This document shows positions 58,701-64,000 of a stretch of 64,000 bases of DNA, in pieces. This stretch comes from Brachypodius melanocephalos (Eukaryota > Chordata > Aves > Passeriformes > Pycnonotidae). Positions within the stretch are counted from its first letter, which is position 1, and every line of letters begins with the position of its first letter. The DNA lies in assembly GCA_013398615.1 (NCBI GenBank), contig VZSR01000155.1:1292757-1356756 (forward strand). The letters run 5' to 3'. A program made the position numbers and the translations under genes. Under the pieces are notes generated by a model that was not told where the DNA came from, did not search any database, and saw only the letters and a list, made by a program, of their open reading frames with translations.

Positions 58701-60060
58701 ACCTGTTGGAAGAGGATGATACTGAAGAGTAGATGTGTGATTTTGTTTTTCAACTACTCAAAAACATAGTCTGAAAGTTCATAAATCAACTCATGCTCAA
58801 TGGCTTTTCTTTTCAGCAAAGTTCCTTCTGCTTATGTTTGCATTTTAGGCCCAGTGTTAGTTATTTCCTGCTTTATCAGTCTTCTTGTTCACTACCAAGA
58901 TGTATTTCTAGGATCATAAAGTGAAAGCGTGAGAGTTGCTTAATAACTGAGAGAATTCAAGGTAAATTTAACTGAAAAAGAAGCACTAAGTGTGGCACAG
59001 AAAGAACCTTTCATTTTCTGCTATCTTGATAGTATAGTAACTGTGCATTTGCCCTGATGTCCCATCAAATTACACAGACCAAGAGCACTTTCCTTTGTCA
59101 CAGGTAACTCAAGAGAGGAACATGAATTCAACTGTATGCTTTGAAAAACTAAGCAAAAGCCCTCTTAATCAAGAAATTCTTCATTAGTTTCTTAGAGGTT
59201 TTGTTTGGTTTGGGTTGGGGTTTTTTTTTACATCTTATGCTTATCAAATCATTTTGTAGAAAGTACATTTTTTTAAATGCAATTCAATATCTAGGCACAG
59301 TTAAAACCTGCCAGTCTGTAAATAAAATACCTTCATCACTTTTTGGGTTATTTTTTTCCATAAACATCAATAACAGGTAGTTTCAATGTAATGCTGGCTG
59401 AGACCTAAAACCAGAACAAATCAAACCATCTGACCTAGTCACATCATTCTGTGGTTTGGGTCACTGATACTACATGGTTACACTGTATGAAAATCACAGC
59501 TGTCTCCACAGCAGGGCAATAGCACAGCATATCCTAAGCTCCCTGAGACCAACAGGAAAGAAAAAGTGAATGAATCTCTCGGAACCCTGATCTCCAAGTG
59601 ATCTCCAGTGTTGACTGATAGAACTACAAGGCCATAATTAAATGGCTGAAGCCATGTTTACACTAATACATTGAAGTTAACACCTATACACTGTACATCA
59701 AGCAGCAGAACCACAGTCAGTCCTTCAGACTCAGTTTGAGTCCTCAGGGTATGCAGTGAGAGTTGGCAAGGGTGGCAGCCTTCCCCTTGTTCAGGAGAGC
59801 TCTGGAGGCTCCTTGACAGCTGCCATTTTCTTTGACAGCACATCTTCATTATCTCCACGACCTCTACTATGCTGTCAAACTCAGCTGACATCAGCCAACA
59901 GATTTAAAAGCCCTAAATGAGCCCGGGCTGGCTGACAGATGAGCTGTGCCAGCCCATGAACTTCACCTCACTTTCAGCCAGACAGGAAAACAGAAGGAAA
60001 AACTCCCGGGGACTGAAATTAAAAGCAACAGCTTTCTAATGATCAGATTGCATCTGTCTC

Positions 60061-60103
60061 AGAAAAAAAAAACAAAACAGAAAAAAAAAAAAAACAAAAC
60101 CAA
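60061..60103. repeat. A-rich simple repeat
   Basis: Runs of A separated by single C or G bases, continuing into ACAAAACCAACC. It may be an old retroposon tail but no body is recognisable. Confidence 0.75.
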
Positions 60104-61963
60104 CCAACTCTAAACCTCTGCACCTATTTGGTACTTTAAAAGAGAATTTTTTAATCTTAAAGCATGTTTTGTATGGGCATAGGGCTTTCCATCAACAGAA
60201 TCTTCATAATTTGCTAGTGCAGATTTATGATGATATCTCCATTCCCTTCTACTGGTTTAAAAAAATGGCAAATTTTGAAAAGAATTAAAAGAGAGAGTTC
60301 TGCTAGTCCCAGGACTTTCTCCACTGTGCAGCTGAAACCAGAACAATAAATCCAGTGACAGGATCGAGTGACACAAGGGAAATCTCGTATATGTCATGAA
60401 ACAGAAATAATCTCTAAGTCTATACTAGTACACACATATTGGTTCTTGCATGAAAGACAGCCTAGATTAAATGCTTTCAGCCATAAGAATAAATTTTACC
60501 AACAGCACTGAAAGCCAGCACTTTAATATACTGCAGTAAGGGTCCTAAAATATGAACATACAGGTGTCCTTGTGCTGTCTTCTGTCAAATGATATCTGGT
60601 CTTCCTGGGCAAACTATGCACACTCACAGTAACACACATACATTGATCACTATATTAAATCATGTACCTGACCTGCTTTTTCTTAAACAGTATTTTAGGT
60701 AGCTCCACCTCCCAGGAACACAGATCACAACTGATGAGTGGCCACATATGCAAATTTTTATATCATAAGCAACAGCTAACTTATATTGTATCTACACACA
60801 CCATGGTCAGTGATCTCCCAATAACCTGGAAAAGGTTTAATCTTCAATTAGAAGACTACCTCAAGAGTAACTTTCCTGCTTTGCCTGTATACTGACCTGG
60901 TTCAGTAATGGTTTACCAGCAGGAACTAGTCCTGCACAGCTGAAGTTTAAGATAGCCACATGCCAATCCTCTTCTTACACATTTCTGATAGCAGCCTTTA
61001 AGAAAATGTAGCAAAACCCCATCTTTGGCAGATGCAACATAAAACATAACCTCAAACAAAACCGTTGATATGAATGACATTCTGGAATTCTCTTGTAACT
61101 ATTATACCACTATGAAGGTTATCTAGGACTCCTGGATTTCAGCCCATGTGATACTTTGTGTACTTGTTTTTAATACTTTGTTTCTTCCAATTTGTTCTTT
61201 CATCCCTACTATCTCAAGTCAAAAACAGGACTGTCTTAACCTCTTTGTGTACAGCAAAATATGATTCAGAAATTCAGCTTCCCTGCAGTGCTTGTGTCTT
61301 TTGGAGTAGGAAGTCCTTAAATTAGAAATTCAGGAGAGAAAAAAATTGTGCCTGACTTCATGGCTCTTTTAGCTCCTCAAGTAATCCATAAGGCTTTTCT
61401 ACTGTCATTTTTTAATTTTACTGAAACACAGAGAAACAATCTGGACTGAACAACAAATTAGTTCAGTTATCTGAGTACAAATATCTTTCCAATGTATAAG
61501 CATACAGAAAAATTATGGGTGTACTCCAAGATTCTGCATCTCACTATTGCTTCGTATTTACAAAAAAAACTCTTTGGAGAAGAGTCTTCATAAAAGTAAT
61601 ATTTGAAGTGTCTGACCCTTCAACAATAAGAACTTCAGCCCATCAGCAATTAAGATGCTGAGTGCCACCTATGCACTCTTTCTGTTAAACAATTCTGAAA
61701 AACCCTCTTTCAGTAAATAATCCTGGCTTTGTACTCATGGTCTCTGCAAAGTAAGAGTACTTTGCTCTTCAATCAGCTGTTCTCACCAACAATACCTGCC
61801 TTTCAGACACTCAGACTTCTAAGATACTTCAAGTTCAAGGGTTCAGTTAGGTTAGAAGAGCTGAGTGCTAATCCCATCTATTTCATAACTAGTCTTAAAT
61901 TCAAATAAACCAAGCCTTAAAAACAAACAGACTCACCTCTCTCTCGCTTCAATTCATCACAAA

Positions 61964-61991
61964 AGAGAGACTTATTCAGAGAGACTTATTC
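61964..61991. repeat. Perfect 14-base tandem duplication
   Basis: AGAGAGACTTATTC occurs twice in direct succession without mismatch, suggesting a recent slippage event. Confidence 0.9.
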
Positions 61992-63468
61992 ACCTTTTTT
62001 TCTTCTGGTCTCAGGAAATTCTCAACAAAAAGCAGGAGTTTTAGAAGAGTTATATTTTTCATCACTTCAGTGATGTGACATGAATAGGTAACCTGGCAAC
62101 ATGTTTGACAATACTAAAATAAAGGACTTGGAAAACACTATTCTAAAACTAGGCTTTTAAGTTCAAAATGCTTAAGACCAGAAAGTTTTGGGGATTGCAA
62201 ACTGTAAATCAGGCCAGTCAATATATGCTGCCCCACATGTGTCCATCCATGCTGCCACTGTGCTCCAGCCCTGCTGGCATTGGAAAGTCTTTGATCTTCA
62301 ACGCTACAGAGGGAGACAAACAAAACAAGGTAATGATTGTGACAAATCCACAGCTTGAAAAGCTTTTCAAATATTTCCATTAATGCACTGAAGAGGGCAG
62401 AAAAACACGCACAGGTAAGCAGAGGCTGTGAGTGGGCTTACGGCTGATTTCTGAGGGTTTATTGAAAATTAACTGTCACTCCCAGCTATCTACTCTTCAG
62501 TTAGTGGGAATCCAGCACTTGGCTGAAACTCATTGGAGCTGCTTCCACAGCAGACAAGTCCGCTCCCGTTCTGCTGCTCACCAACACAAGGATAAAACTC
62601 TGCACTTGGGGACTCTCCCTCCTGATCCATCTTCTTTGACACACGAAAAGAGCAAGATCCACTTTTAAAGACTGCACACCCCATTTTTTCTCACTGCTTT
62701 GTATAAAGCTGTGCAAAAACCACTCAAGAGGAAGTCTGAGATAGACTGGCAAGCATAGGAGCTACTTAACAGTCAACCAGGTCTAGTCTCACCTTCCCAT
62801 TGAAGCAAGATTTCCTCTAATTACTTTCTTAAAAGGTATTAGCTCTATCCAGCTGCCTGAGCTTTCATTCCCCTCAGGAGGTTCTTACACGACCTGCACT
62901 ATCTCACCAGCAGTAATTCCTTAGATACTGTTTAAGCTGATCCATTATTAGCGTCATTCCATTACTCTGGAGATACTAAGAAGGAGACATAACTAAGTAT
63001 TTAATTTCTCTTTTCAGCATTTAAGCCCGGAAAATACGTCTAGATTTGCATCTCCTAACCTATTCTGGTAGTCATAACACATAATACTCATGTATTGTGG
63101 TTCATGACTCTTAATAGTCTTTTTTGTTGATCTTTTCCAGTGTAATTCAGATAACATGGTTCCAGAAACAGGATTTTATGAAATATTAACACAGGGGCTT
63201 GCTGGAGGAAGCAGCAACCACAGCTTCAGTGTTTGGCTCTGAAATGTATTTGCAAACAAGGATTACAGTGAGAGTGCAGCACACTCCTAAATTCAAATCC
63301 ATTGCTTCTAAGAAGAAAAGCTTCAAAAATTAACCACCAAGAGAAAGAGCACAGGAAGAAGAGGAAAACAAGTCATTAACATTGAGAGACCATGTACTTC
63401 AGCACAGGTGAGAAACTGTAGAGAAACAAATACCACAGAGTGCCGGCATTCTCTAGTGCTAAGCCTCC

Positions 63469-63514
63469 AAGTTTCAGCTCCCTCAGTTTCTCTAACCCTA
63501 AGTTTCAGCTCCCT
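63469..63514. repeat. Direct repeat, 31-base period
   Basis: AAGTTTCAGCTCCCT occurs at 63469-63483 and 63500-63514, exact in both copies. A small local duplication in intron 1. Confidence 0.85.
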
Positions 63515-64000
63515 TGAGCACTGCTGACATTTGCTATCATGGAAAAGCCTAAGGAGAGTCCAGCAAGTTTCTCCAGAATATCGTGACCTGTGGCATCCAA
63601 ATTCCCACTCAACTCTCATCCTTACTGCTGGCTTATGTATTTGACTTGAACTTCTTATTTCAGCAAAGGACACTCTTTCCTCAGACCCTGCTCTTTAACC
63701 AGTACTGTGTTTTACCAAACACATGGTTAGACCATCTTCAATTTATGCCCTTCAGAAGAGCAACTGTTCTGCTTTACACTTGGAATGTTCTCTTTAAACT
63801 CCTGAGTAAAATAACTTGGGTGTTTTATCCTCACCTCCCAACTACTTCTTCCATTCCTACATAAACAGACCTGAACTATTTATCTACCATTATTTACTAT
63901 TCTTACACCAAAAAAAAAAAAAAAGCACCTTAAAATAGACTGATTATAAGACAACCAAGACTTTTCTATAAGGCCACTAGGCTCCTTTTTAAATTATTTT

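Larger units (their letters stand above)
55778..64000 (-). other. KIF16B intron 1, 3' part cut by window edge
   Basis: 8.2 kb upstream of exon 2. I looked for the first coding exon (a short exon ending in an Arg codon after a kinesin VxVRVRP motif) and did not find it, nor a CpG-rich promoter, so the gene start lies beyond 64000. It has poly-A runs at 60061-60100 and 63908-63924 and small duplications at 61964-61991 and 63469-63514. A plus-strand open frame at 57910-58218 (102 codons) shows no recognisable similarity. No repeat family was recognised. Confidence 0.85.

Noticed and set aside
55778..64000. Search for the first coding exon and a CpG-island promoter of KIF16B
   Set aside because: No minus-strand segment reading as the start of a kinesin motor and no GC-rich promoter region was found, so the gene start must be outside the window.
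1..64000. CRISPR arrays, tRNA or rRNA genes, bacterial-type operons
   Set aside because: There are no regularly spaced repeats, no tRNA-like folds recognised by eye and no rRNA segments. The ATCACGTCGG...ACCA match at 37431 is a retroviral primer site, not a tRNA gene.

Overview
This is a vertebrate, almost certainly avian, genomic window. It is AT-rich, intron-dominated DNA with CR1 LINE fragments, several LTR-type elements, and an alpharetrovirus-like provirus whose primer-binding site resembles the 3' end of tRNA-Trp. A songbird is my best guess because one LTR resembles passerine LTRs I know, but that rests on memory and not on a search.

The window holds one recognisable protein-coding gene, KIF16B, a kinesin-3 family motor that moves early endosomes. 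It lies on the minus strand, so transcription runs from high to low coordinates. I could place 16 consecutive coding exons between 55777 and 3977. All have GT-AG splice sites and their phases agree from one exon to the next. Together they give 1737 coding bases, 578 whole codons plus split codons at both ends. Numbered with a 16-residue first exon that is not in the window, they cover about residues 17 to 595: most of the motor domain (P-loop, switch I, switch II, K-loop, neck), the neck coiled coil and the FHA domain. The start codon exon lies beyond 64000. The long coiled coils and the C-terminal PX domain lie beyond position 1.

Layout from right to left. 55778-64000 is intron 1 sequence with no supported gene. 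40479-55777 holds the motor exons (2 to 10). 34155-38997 holds the neck/coiled-coil exons 11 and 12. 10712-34154 is one 23.4 kb intron. 8649-10711 holds FHA exons 13 to 15. 3977-4324 holds exons 16 and 17. 1-3976 is part of the next intron.

The introns carry an antisense CR1 whose 3' tail runs almost to the exon 4 splice donor, a same-strand CR1 in intron 11, and an LTR nested in a CR1 in intron 9. Intron 11 also carries a provirus interrupted by a 100-N assembly gap, with LTR copies about 4% apart. Probable solo LTRs lie in introns 12, 15 and 17, the one in intron 15 being CpG-rich. I found no tRNA, rRNA or CRISPR array, and no novel protein system. The most useful leads concern how the retroelements sit relative to the gene and what the assembly gap hides.
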